Below, in pieces: positions 52,284 to 60,241 of a DNA stretch of 64,000 nucleotides. The notes beneath the pieces were generated by a model. That model saw nothing but the letters and a program-made list of their open reading frames with translations, ran no database searches and was not told the DNA's origin. The translations under genes were made by a program, and so were the position numbers. The stretch lies in the NCBI RefSeq assembly GCF_002906255.1, contig NZ_POTC01000006.1, positions 1-64,000 of the forward strand, given 5' to 3'. The DNA is from Novacetimonas maltaceti (lineage in GTDB: Bacteria > Pseudomonadota > Alphaproteobacteria > Acetobacterales > Acetobacteraceae). Numbering within the stretch: the stretch's first letter is position 1; the number at the start of each line of letters is the position of its first letter.

Positions 52284-54683
52284 ATGCGTTCGAAGTATCT
52301 GCTGTTTGTCTCTCTCTTTGCCTTCCTGCCCCTTGATACCGTCCTGGCGCAGGATCGCCCCAATTCGCCCACGCCCGACCCGCGCCTGCACGCCAACAAG
52401 GCCAAGCCCACGGGCGGCGGCACGGCCACGAAAAAAGCCACGCAGCAGCCACCGCAGGTCATGGAGAACATCAACGTCACGTCCAACGCGGCCGCCACCA
52501 ACGGCGTCACCGGCGCGGGCGTTGGCGCGGGCCTGATCCGCAGGGAGACCGCCCCGCGTTCGGTCAGCACCGTTTCGGCCAACTACATCCAGAAACAGAC
52601 CCCCGGCACCAGCGCGCTGCAACTGATCAAGATGCTGCCGGGCGCGAATGTGGGCGGGTCGGACCCGATCGGCCTGTCGGACCAGTCCACGCTGTCGATC
52701 CGCGGGTTGGGACAGGATGAGATCGGTTACGTGATGGAGGGCATCCCCCTCAATGACAGTGGCATCTACATCCAGGATGCGTCCGAATGGGCGGATTCCG
52801 AAAACATGAGTTCGATTTCCGTGGCACAGGGCGCGCCCGGCCTGACGGACCCGGTCTATACCTCCGCCGGGGGCGTGATGACGGTGGGCATCCGCAACCC
52901 GTCGAACAAGTTCGGCATCTTCACCGACGCCGCCTATGGCACCTATACCACCAACCGCGAGTTCATCCGCCTCGATACCGGGGAGCTTGGCCATACCGGG
53001 GTCAAGGCGTTCGTCTCCTTCTCCGCCGCGAGCAGCCAGAACTCCCACGGGCCGGGGTGGAACCACCGCCGCCATGTGGATTTCAAGCTGCAGAAGGAAT
53101 GGGGCGACAACAGCATATCCCTGTTCGGGTCGTATAACAGCCGCGATGTCGCCTATTACATGGAACCGACCATGTCGCAATGGAACGCGCTGCATTATTC
53201 GGCCAACTATGCCGGCAGCTATACGCCGGGCAAGACGAATTACTGGAAGAACTATATCGGCGGGTGGAACGATTTCATGATCAGCGCGCCGATCAGGCTG
53301 GCGCTGACGGACCACCTGCATTTCACCAGCACGCCGTATTTCTACTGGGGCAGCGGCTATTACCCCGGCGGCACCATGGTGAACGAGACGGGGAATTACA
53401 TCGGCACGCAGTACCATCCCGAAAGCCTCAACCTGCCGGGGGCGATCAACAACCAGGTCAACGCGCTGGGGCAGTACCTGGAACAGGAATACACCTATGG
53501 CATCAACAGCGCGCTGCATTACGACATCGGACGACACAAGATCACGCTGGGATACTGGTATGATTACCAGAGCAACGCCGTGCAGATGCCCTTCGCCGCG
53601 CTGAATTCACGCGGGGAGGCCCGCAACGCCATGGGCGGCTACAGCATCACCTACCCCGACGGGCAACTGCTGCTGGCGGGCAACAACTTCACCGGCACGC
53701 AGATCAACGGCATCTATGTCGGGGACAAGGTCTCGCTCGACCATGACCGGCTGCAGATCAGCGCGGGCTTCCGCGAGATGATGATCTCGCGCAAGGGCGA
53801 CAACTACCTGCCGGGGCCGCAGTCGCATGTGGGGGAAAACACGTCACAGCCGCTGCCGCAGTTCTCGCTGAGCTACCGGCCGAGCCCGTACCACCAGATC
53901 TTCGTCTCCGCCAGCGGCAATTTCCGCCCGCCCTCGACCTCCAACCTGTTCAACAACTACAGCATCACCACCGGCGCGATCACCAGCATCCCGAACACGA
54001 AGCTGAAGGATGAATATTCGATCCAGGAGGAAATCGGATACCGGTATCAAAAGGACATCGTCGCGTCGGTCACGTTCTTCAACTACAACTTCACCAACCG
54101 GCAGATTTCGACCATCATCCCCGAAAATGGCGCGCTGGTCAGTTCGTACATCAATGCGGGCGGGCAGACGTCGCGCGGCTTTGACGCGGAAATCGGCACG
54201 AAACCGTACCATCATTTCAGCCCCTATGCCTCGGTCGAGTACCTGCACGCCACGACCGACAGCAACATCGCCGTGGGCGGGGACTACCTGCATACCGCGG
54301 GCAAGACCGCCATCCGCAGCCCGCAGTGGCAGGCCGCCGTCGGGCTGTCCTATGACGACGGGATGTTCTTTGCCAACGGGAACATGAAATATGTCGGCAG
54401 CCAGTATTCGACCTTCATGGATGACGAGAAGATGCCAAGCTACATCACCGGCGACCTTGCGCTGGGTGTGCGGCTGAAGAAGGTGTGGGTGGCGAAGGCG
54501 CCTGAATTCCGCCTGAACTTCATCAATATCGGCAACACGAAATACCTGTCGGGCATCGCGGGCGCCGCCCTGAACGCCAAGAGCTATACCGGCATGCGCG
54601 GGACCCAGATCTCCGGCTCCTCCGCTTCGTATTTCGTCGGTGCGGGCTTTGCGATGATGGGGAGCTTCCAGACCGCCTTCTGA
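52284..54683 (+). CDS. TonB-dependent outer membrane receptor (paralogue 2)
   Basis: 799 residues. Signal peptide (1-22, AQD), Pro/Lys-rich linker, plug (about 85-215: ANYIQKQTPGTSALQLIKMLPGANVGG, LSIRGLGQDEIGYVMEGIPLND), 22-strand barrel ending FQTAF. Shares many segments with the receptor at 18662. Start behind AAGGGG (8-base spacing). Following the nucleoside-type operon with an 80-base gap, it might supply the outer-membrane step for the same substrate, but no shared transcript is proven. Confidence 0.9.
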   Translation: MRSKYLLFVSLFAFLPLDTVLAQDRPNSPTPDPRLHANKAKPTGGGTATKKATQQPPQVMENINVTSNAAATNGVTGAGVGAGLIRRETAPRSVSTVSANYIQKQTPGTSALQLIKMLPGANVGGSDPIGLSDQSTLSIRGLGQDEIGYVMEGIPLNDSGIYIQDASEWADSENMSSISVAQGAPGLTDPVYTSAGGVMTVGIRNPSNKFGIFTDAAYGTYTTNREFIRLDTGELGHTGVKAFVSFSAASSQNSHGPGWNHRRHVDFKLQKEWGDNSISLFGSYNSRDVAYYMEPTMSQWNALHYSANYAGSYTPGKTNYWKNYIGGWNDFMISAPIRLALTDHLHFTSTPYFYWGSGYYPGGTMVNETGNYIGTQYHPESLNLPGAINNQVNALGQYLEQEYTYGINSALHYDIGRHKITLGYWYDYQSNAVQMPFAALNSRGEARNAMGGYSITYPDGQLLLAGNNFTGTQINGIYVGDKVSLDHDRLQISAGFREMMISRKGDNYLPGPQSHVGENTSQPLPQFSLSYRPSPYHQIFVSASGNFRPPSTSNLFNNYSITTGAITSIPNTKLKDEYSIQEEIGYRYQKDIVASVTFFNYNFTNRQISTIIPENGALVSSYINAGGQTSRGFDAEIGTKPYHHFSPYASVEYLHATTDSNIAVGGDYLHTAGKTAIRSPQWQAAVGLSYDDGMFFANGNMKYVGSQYSTFMDDEKMPSYITGDLALGVRLKKVWVAKAPEFRLNFINIGNTKYLSGIAGAALNAKSYTGMRGTQISGSSASYFVGAGFAMMGSFQTAF

Positions 54684-54708
54684 AACATGTCCTGACCGTC
54701 CGGAAGCG

Positions 54709-54742
54709 TCACGGGGACCGGCCCCACACCGGGGCCCCGTGA
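54709..54742 (+). terminator. GC hairpin after TonB receptor 2
   Basis: TCACGGGG...CCCCGTGA with inner GGCCCC/GGGGCC, 25 bases after the stop; no T-run follows, so termination strength is uncertain. Confidence 0.45.
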
Positions 54743-54837
54743 TCGGGACGTCATAACACAGCGCCACCACGCATACCATGTCCACCGCCCTTCCCTGCCC
54801 CCCACCTGGCGCGTGCGCCAGCGCAGGGAGGGGATCG

Positions 54838-54960
54838 GGATCGACTTCATCGACAATGGCATGGATTCTGGTGGTCAGTCCGCCACGGGATCGGCCGATG
54901 GCCTGATCCGCGCCCTTTTTTTATCCGCTCCCACCAGCCATCGCCCTGGCCATAGCGTCG
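54838..54960 (-). pseudogene. IS5-family transposase fragment
   Basis: On the minus strand a frame reads KGADQAIGRSRGGLTTRIHA then IVDEVDP, the highly conserved central motif of IS5/IS1031-type transposases common in acetic acid bacteria. It is preceded by RRYGQGDGWWERI in another frame. Start, end and terminal inverted repeats are missing, so it is an insertion scar. It lies between the TonB receptor and the WXG/FtsK locus. Confidence 0.7.
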
Positions 54961-55040
54961 CATGCGCACTCCCCCCGTTCCAGAAACGGAAAGGAAACAT
55001 CACCGATCAAACGGGAGTACGCGCGGCATGATCCTCCCGC

Positions 55041-55499
55041 TTAACAGACGTACGGCGGGGTCTGGGCGGCGGCATGCGTCGCCTGCGCGTCACATTCGCG
55101 GCCGTAGGATTCCGCGCGGGAGATTTCCATATGCACATCCGGCAGGCGCGCCATCAGCGTGCTGCCGGTATGGTCGATACTGTCCATGGTGCGCCCGGCG
55201 TAACAGGACTGCGCCCATGCTTCCATCAGGGCGGTGCCTGCCATGTCATTCTCTGTGGCAAGGTCCGTCAGGTCCGTCCCGATCGCCTCGCGCGCCTCCG
55301 TGGTGGGCCTGATGTTCCGTTCCATGACCGAACGCCCCGCCGCGTCAAGCCACAGGGCGGCAAGGGATTCGACCTCATTGCGCCACGACAGCAACATCTC
55401 GTGCAGTTCCTCAAGGCGTTCGTGCGCGTCACGCGCATGGCCGTGAAGGACCTCCAGGCTGGAGGTCGGCGTTACGTTATCGCGGTCGATGCTGAACAT
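55041..55499 (-). CDS. Helical protein with W-x-D turn, last gene of the WXG/FtsK locus
   Basis: 152 residues, no signal peptide. Predicted helix-turn-helix hairpin: long helix 20-48 (HARDAHERLEELHEMLLSWR), then LAALWLDAAGRSVMERN with W50-L51-D52 followed by AAG, similar in place and character to the WxG-AA turn of WXG100 proteins. C-terminal half is helical with three cysteines (CYAG, ECDA, final C). Start behind GAGGAGG; 18 bases after the gene upstream. Perhaps a third WXG-like partner or a substrate. Confidence 0.6.
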   Translation of the reverse strand: MFSIDRDNVTPTSSLEVLHGHARDAHERLEELHEMLLSWRNEVESLAALWLDAAGRSVMERNIRPTTEAREAIGTDLTDLATENDMAGTALMEAWAQSCYAGRTMDSIDHTGSTLMARLPDVHMEISRAESYGRECDAQATHAAAQTPPYVC

Positions 55500-55517
55500 C
55501 GTCGGGCCTCCTCGACC

Positions 55518-56516
55518 TTACAGGGTTCGGGTGTCAAATTTCTGCATCAGCGCCGCCTTGTCCATCAGGCGGTCATCCGCGCGCGTCGCGTCGTGCGCAT
55601 TGTCCCCGGCGCGGGCGCGGATGCTGTGGAACTGCTCCGTGCCGATATCGACATGATTGCGCCCGACCTGGGCCTGACGGGCGCAGGCATCGGCATGTTC
55701 GCGCATCACGTCAAGCAGGCGGTCCATTTCCTGCACCAGGGGATAGATGTCCCTGGCGGTGCGTATGACGTCATTCGCGCTCGCCACGGCCTGGCGCCCG
55801 ACACGGACGGCATGCCCCGCAATAGAGACCGCGTGAATCCCCCGATTGCGGCAGTCGGTGCAGATGTTTTCACGCGCCTGCGCATGGCCCAGCGCCTGAT
55901 GCGCGCCGTTCAGTGCGCATTCGGCGCCGAACACCTCGGTCTGGGCATGTTCCAGTTGGGATTGCGCGGCATATACCGCATTGGCATAGGACGCGCAGTT
56001 GGGATAGACGATGTGTCCCTGGTTATCATAGCTGACATCCGCCTCACAACTCGCCAGAGCGGACTGCGCGCTCGACAGCGCGGACTGGGCGCTCCCCGCC
56101 CGGTTCTGCGCCATCATCAACCGCCCCGATGCGGCGGAGACAGCGGCCTGCGCGTTGGTGCGCTCGATGATGGCCATGCTCAGTTGGCCTTCCCAGTGGT
56201 GCAGCACGCTATTGGCCTCGCATTCCACCTGCCTGGCGCGCGCCTCTCGACTGCTGGCGGCGCTGTGGGCGGACTGCGCCGCCGCATGGACGGCGTCCAG
56301 TTCGCTGCGCCAGTACTGCACGCGCTGCATCGCCTCATGCAGGGCCTCGCCCGTGGCCTGCGCGCGCGCGATGGCGTCCGACGCCTCCTCCATCAGCAGG
56401 GCCTGCACGGTGCCAAAGACCGCCACGGCATCGACCAGCGCGCGCTGCGGGTCGTAATGACGGTCTTTCGTCTCCTCCATCAGGCCGACCACGGCAGCCG
56501 GTTCGATCATGTCCAT
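55518..56516 (-). CDS. Coiled-coil, cysteine-containing protein of the WXG/FtsK locus
   Basis: 332 residues, almost wholly alpha-helical and Ala/Gln/Glu-rich (AHSAASSREARARQVECEANS, AGSAQSALSSAQSALASCEAD). Seven or so cysteines, including ICTDCRNRG, interrupt the coil near the middle. No signal peptide or membrane helix. The length and helical character recall LXG/ESX-type secreted substrates or EspA/EspB-like helical proteins, but no homology is recognised. 8 bases after the second WXG-like gene, so in the same operon. Confidence 0.6.
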   Translation of the reverse strand: MDMIEPAAVVGLMEETKDRHYDPQRALVDAVAVFGTVQALLMEEASDAIARAQATGEALHEAMQRVQYWRSELDAVHAAAQSAHSAASSREARARQVECEANSVLHHWEGQLSMAIIERTNAQAAVSAASGRLMMAQNRAGSAQSALSSAQSALASCEADVSYDNQGHIVYPNCASYANAVYAAQSQLEHAQTEVFGAECALNGAHQALGHAQARENICTDCRNRGIHAVSIAGHAVRVGRQAVASANDVIRTARDIYPLVQEMDRLLDVMREHADACARQAQVGRNHVDIGTEQFHSIRARAGDNAHDATRADDRLMDKAALMQKFDTRTL

Positions 56517-56524
56517 GGCAGGAA

Positions 56525-56806
56525 TCAGATCCCGGCGCCCGCCGTGTCAAGGCGCGTGAGCACTTCGATACGGACCTGCAGCGCCTTCTGGATCGCGTCC
56601 ATCGCCTCGTTACATTCACGCATCTTCAGGACGCTGGCGTTGAACATGTCGGCGAACTGCTCCGCCGCCTGCCCGGAATAGACGGTGGCGAACATGGTCC
56701 AGCTCTGCTCCAGCTGCTCGAAGGCCGCCTGGATGGCCTCACGGCTGCGCAGCAGCGCCGCGTCGTAATCGTTGAGAACGCCAATCAGGGCTGTCGTGTC
56801 GATCAT
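56525..56806 (-). CDS. WXG100-like small protein B (Y-S-G turn)
   Basis: 93 residues, two helices (about 5-38 and 46-85) joined by a turn TVYSGQAAEQF with Y43-S44-G45 at the position of WXG. The GQAAEQF that follows is typical of ESAT-6/WXG100 proteins (WxGxAAxxF). No signal peptide. Its ATG overlaps the stop of the partner gene by 4 bases, the arrangement seen for esxB/esxA-type pairs. Good Shine-Dalgarno GGAGG. Predicted to form a heterodimer with protein A and to be a substrate of the FtsK-type ATPase. Confidence 0.7.
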   Translation of the reverse strand: MIDTTALIGVLNDYDAALLRSREAIQAAFEQLEQSWTMFATVYSGQAAEQFADMFNASVLKMRECNEAMDAIQKALQVRIEVLTRLDTAGAGI

Positions 56807-57084
56807 TGTCCGGCCTCCATGTATTCCTCAAGGATCGCAAGCTTCTCCGCGATGAACTCACGATAGGCGGGCGCGTCCTGCGTGCTCCACAGGTTCAGCG
56901 CCTCGCTCAGTTCCTGCCACGAGGCATTGTAGCGCATCGAACTCTGGTCATTGTCCCATGCGGCCATCGCCTCGTCATGGAAGCGTGTCAGCTCCACGAG
57001 CGTACTGGACAGTACGTCGCTGAACTCCTCCAGGCTCCTGTTGAACTGCTGCATCTGTTCGAATGTCTCATCAAGCGATGACAT
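56803..57084 (-). CDS. WXG100-like small protein A (W-D-N turn)
   Basis: 93 residues from the ATG behind GGGAGAG (a TTG five codons earlier is less likely). Helix 1 (about 5-40: TFEQMQQFNRSLEEFSDVLSSTLVELTRF), turn AAWDNDQ with W43-D44-N45, helix 2 (about 53-90: ASWQELSEALNLW...EFIAEKLAILEEYME). Same length and same turn position as protein B. Lies 74 bases after the ATPase gene. Identification as WXG100-like rests on size, hairpin architecture, motif position and context. Confidence 0.65.
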   Translation of the reverse strand: MSSLDETFEQMQQFNRSLEEFSDVLSSTLVELTRFHDEAMAAWDNDQSSMRYNASWQELSEALNLWSTQDAPAYREFIAEKLAILEEYMEAGQ

Positions 57085-57158
57085 CGTCCGCTCTCCCAAG
57101 CAAAGTATGGTCCACGATTCCCGGCGCAGGTGTCCTGCGTGCCGCCATCAGTCCGCGC

Positions 57159-60100
57159 TCATTCCCCGAACAGGGTCACCAGCGACCTTTCCTGCGACGG
57201 CCCCATCAGGTTTACCGTCGTCACGTTTTCTTCCGCGTCGTCGCGGCTGCGGCTGGTCGGGGTGCTGACCCCCACCCCGCGCGCAAGCTCACGCGTCAGG
57301 ATGTCGAACACGATCCAGTGGAACGTCTCCCCAAGCGCGTTCGCCCGCGCCTGGAACACCTTGCCCACCTCCGCCATCGTATTGCACAGCATGATCGTGT
57401 GCTGCCCCGTCTCCGGCCCCTTGCCCAGCCGCTTCGACAGCGCGTTGCCCGCGCTGCGCGCGGCCAGCGTGTCCGGGACCCGCAGGTCCGGCGCCTGGTC
57501 GGGACCGATCAGCAGCAGCACGTCGGCGCTGCCGTCCGGGGCGCGGGCCTCCAGGAAGTCCTTTGCGTCGGCGGCATTTTCCGACACCACCCAGTGCGCG
57601 GGCATCGGCCGCCCGGTCAGGGCGATGGCAGCGTCGATCACCCCACGGAAGGTATCGGCATACAGCGCGGTATTGAGGATGCGCACCGATCCCACCACCG
57701 AAGGCGCCAGCGAGGCGAGCGAGACGATGATCCCGGCCAGCAGCTTGCCCTGCAGGTCGCTGTCCTTGACCACCGACAGCAGGTTTTCCCCATCCCCGCG
57801 CCACAGCACCGCGCTGGCCTGCCCATGCAGGGAGGTGTCGCGTCCCAGCAGCAGCGGCACGGGATGGATCTGCGCATCGAGCCGGACGGGGAAAAGGCCC
57901 TTCTCCTCCGGCCGCTGCGCGGCCAGCGCCTCGAGCGCCGCAGCGTCGAGCGGCGCGCCCGTGGCCTGCATGCGCTGCAGCAGGAAGTTGCCCGACAGCG
58001 TCGGCAGCGTCAGCCCGTCGATCACCTCCAGCCGCGGCCAGTGCGCCTTCTGCGCGTCGGTCCGGCGGCGGGCCAGTTCGTCGAATTTCGCAAACAGCGG
58101 CGCCAGCCGCGCATTGTCGTCCTGCGATGCGCCGGGGGCGTTGATCTCCGCATCGCTCCGGCCATCGAGCAGGTCCACATGCCCGACGACGTTGCCATCC
58201 TTGCCGCCGTCGCTGTTGACCAGGATGTCACCGCGTTCACGGACCATGCTGCGCAGCAGGGCCTTGCCCTCGCGGTTGAATTCCTCCAGCCCCTCGATCG
58301 CATCCCCCGACAGTTTCATCGACATGCGCAGCGCGATGTTGCTGAAGATGTTCCGGCCCTGCGTCATGCCGGGCGCCTTCATGCTCTGCGATGACAGCAG
58401 GATGTGGATGCCCGCCGAACGCCCCTTGGCGACCAGGTTCTGGATCACCTTGGAAATCTTCGGCGCCTGGTCGGCGTTGCGGAACATGACCTGGTATTCG
58501 TCGATCACGATCAGGAGGCGCGGCGCGGGGCCACGGGGCTGGCCCGCATTGTGATAGGCGGTGATGTTCTTGAACTGCCCGTGCCCGTCGTCATTGTCAC
58601 GGAACAGCTTGATGTTGCGCCGGGTCATCTCCGCATCGAGGTTCTCCAGCAGCGAGCCGACATACGGCAGCGCCGTGCTGGTCGCGATGACCGCCGTGTG
58701 CGGCATCTGCCGGTAGATGTTGAACTCCGTCCCGTCCTTGAGGTCCACGAGGTAGAACTGCAGTTCATCGGGGGAATAGCGCATCGCAAGGCCAAAGATC
58801 AGCACTTCGAGCATCTTCGACTTGCCGCTGCCGGTCTGCCCCGCCAGCACGCCCGCCGTGACGATGCGGCACAGGCCATCGGGTTCCTCCCCGAACAGGA
58901 CGCTCGGGCCGTCGGGCGTGTTCGTCAGGGGGGTCTGGATGAAATGCACCGCCCTGTGGGTCCACCATTTGCTCACGGGCGGGATCACGGCGAAACTGCT
59001 GCCCTTCACCGGGCGGGCCAGCGATTGCAGGATCCGCGTATGCAGCGGCGCGGGCGGCAGGCGGTCCACCGCGATGCCGGCCCCCGTCGCGGCCCCCGCC
59101 GCAAGGGTGCGCAGGTCGATGACATGCGCGCCCTTGCGGACGTCATCGAACCCCTGCGGCAGCTTCTCGACGCCGTCGCCGCGCGCGCCGAACTGGTGCG
59201 CAGGCGGCGTGACATTGACATGCGCGACAAGGTAGCGCCCCACCGGCGGGCCGTTGAGGGCGATCTCGCGCAGCTTCGCGGACAGGGCGTCATATTTCGG
59301 GTCGCCCACGTCCAGCGCGCAGACCACCTCGTATCCCCCCGCAAGCTTCTGCTCCTCGCGGGTCCAGGAATGGAAGTCGGGACGCCCCTGCAGCATCGTG
59401 CGCGTCGCATCCACCAGGTCGTTGCAGATCGTCGCCAGCGCATTGGCCGGCTGCGCGGAATCGACCGGGCGGCATGACGGCAGGTATGTCTGCTGCGCGA
59501 ACGCACGGCCAAGCCCCACCGGGTCAAGCAGGCTGAAGCGCACGTCATCGGTCATCATGCACGCAAGGCGCAGCACCAGCACGCGCACCAGTTCATGGGC
59601 CATGTCCTTCGTGCTGTCATCGGACAGGATCAGCCACGATTTCTGCCCCGCGATCAGCGGCAGGTACGCAATGGCGCCCGACGGGCCACGTTCCCTGCCC
59701 CAGCGCAGCAGGAAACCGTCATCGCCGTTGCGCGTCAGGCCCGCGGGCCTGCCACTGCGGCGCCAGCGCAGCCATTGCGGCGCCCATTCGGCCCGCAGCC
59801 CCGCGCAGTCATCGGCAGTGAAGGACGCGTTGAGGTGGAAATGATCCGGCGCGAACATCGCCTCGCGCACGGTTGCGCCCGCGTCACCGACGATGTGCGC
59901 GCACAGCGCGACCGACGGCGCGCTGTCCGTGCCGCCGCCCTGCGCCACCAGCCGGTCATGTTCCGCCCGCCACGCCGCGTTGCATGCCTCCTGCCCTTCC
60001 ACCGCGATGGCGCGCAGCAGCGCGTGCGGCGGCCTGCTGCCGGGGGGGGCGGACCTCGGCGGCGGCGCGACCTCGGGGGCCGCTTCGGGCGTGGGTTCGG

Positions 60101-60164
60101 GCGCGGGTTCGGGTGTTGCGGCAGGCGTGGGAACCATGCTCAGGAGGTCTTCAATGGACTTCAT
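57159..60164 (-). CDS. FtsK/SpoIIIE-type ATPase (EccC/EssC-like)
   Basis: 1001 residues. Residues 15-45 are Pro/Ala/Glu-rich. A first FtsK-like module (about 165-360) keeps RFSLLDPVGLGRAFA but lacks Walker A. The central module (about 400-650) is intact: Walker A AGQTGSGKS (441-449), FYLVDLKDGTEF, Walker B LLIVIDEYQ (550-558), GRSAGIHILLSSQS (581-593). A third module (about 715-1001) is again degenerate. No membrane helix is predicted, unlike EccC/EssC. Multi-module FtsK ATPases with one active site drive WXG100 export in type VII systems; here the two WXG-like genes follow directly. Confidence 0.88.
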   Translation of the reverse strand: MKSIEDLLSMVPTPAATPEPAPEPTPEAAPEVAPPPRSAPPGSRPPHALLRAIAVEGQEACNAAWRAEHDRLVAQGGGTDSAPSVALCAHIVGDAGATVREAMFAPDHFHLNASFTADDCAGLRAEWAPQWLRWRRSGRPAGLTRNGDDGFLLRWGRERGPSGAIAYLPLIAGQKSWLILSDDSTKDMAHELVRVLVLRLACMMTDDVRFSLLDPVGLGRAFAQQTYLPSCRPVDSAQPANALATICNDLVDATRTMLQGRPDFHSWTREEQKLAGGYEVVCALDVGDPKYDALSAKLREIALNGPPVGRYLVAHVNVTPPAHQFGARGDGVEKLPQGFDDVRKGAHVIDLRTLAAGAATGAGIAVDRLPPAPLHTRILQSLARPVKGSSFAVIPPVSKWWTHRAVHFIQTPLTNTPDGPSVLFGEEPDGLCRIVTAGVLAGQTGSGKSKMLEVLIFGLAMRYSPDELQFYLVDLKDGTEFNIYRQMPHTAVIATSTALPYVGSLLENLDAEMTRRNIKLFRDNDDGHGQFKNITAYHNAGQPRGPAPRLLIVIDEYQVMFRNADQAPKISKVIQNLVAKGRSAGIHILLSSQSMKAPGMTQGRNIFSNIALRMSMKLSGDAIEGLEEFNREGKALLRSMVRERGDILVNSDGGKDGNVVGHVDLLDGRSDAEINAPGASQDDNARLAPLFAKFDELARRRTDAQKAHWPRLEVIDGLTLPTLSGNFLLQRMQATGAPLDAAALEALAAQRPEEKGLFPVRLDAQIHPVPLLLGRDTSLHGQASAVLWRGDGENLLSVVKDSDLQGKLLAGIIVSLASLAPSVVGSVRILNTALYADTFRGVIDAAIALTGRPMPAHWVVSENAADAKDFLEARAPDGSADVLLLIGPDQAPDLRVPDTLAARSAGNALSKRLGKGPETGQHTIMLCNTMAEVGKVFQARANALGETFHWIVFDILTRELARGVGVSTPTSRSRDDAEENVTTVNLMGPSQERSLVTLFGE

Positions 60165-60241
60165 GGTTCTTCAGATCCTTTGCTGCCGGGAATACGGGTG
60201 CGATGATCGCGCGGCATGCACGCGCCTTGGGATGGCATGCA

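Noticed and set aside
54813-55031. 72-codon plus-strand frame in the IS scar
   Set aside because: Shadow of the transposase fragment, which reads sensibly on the minus strand.
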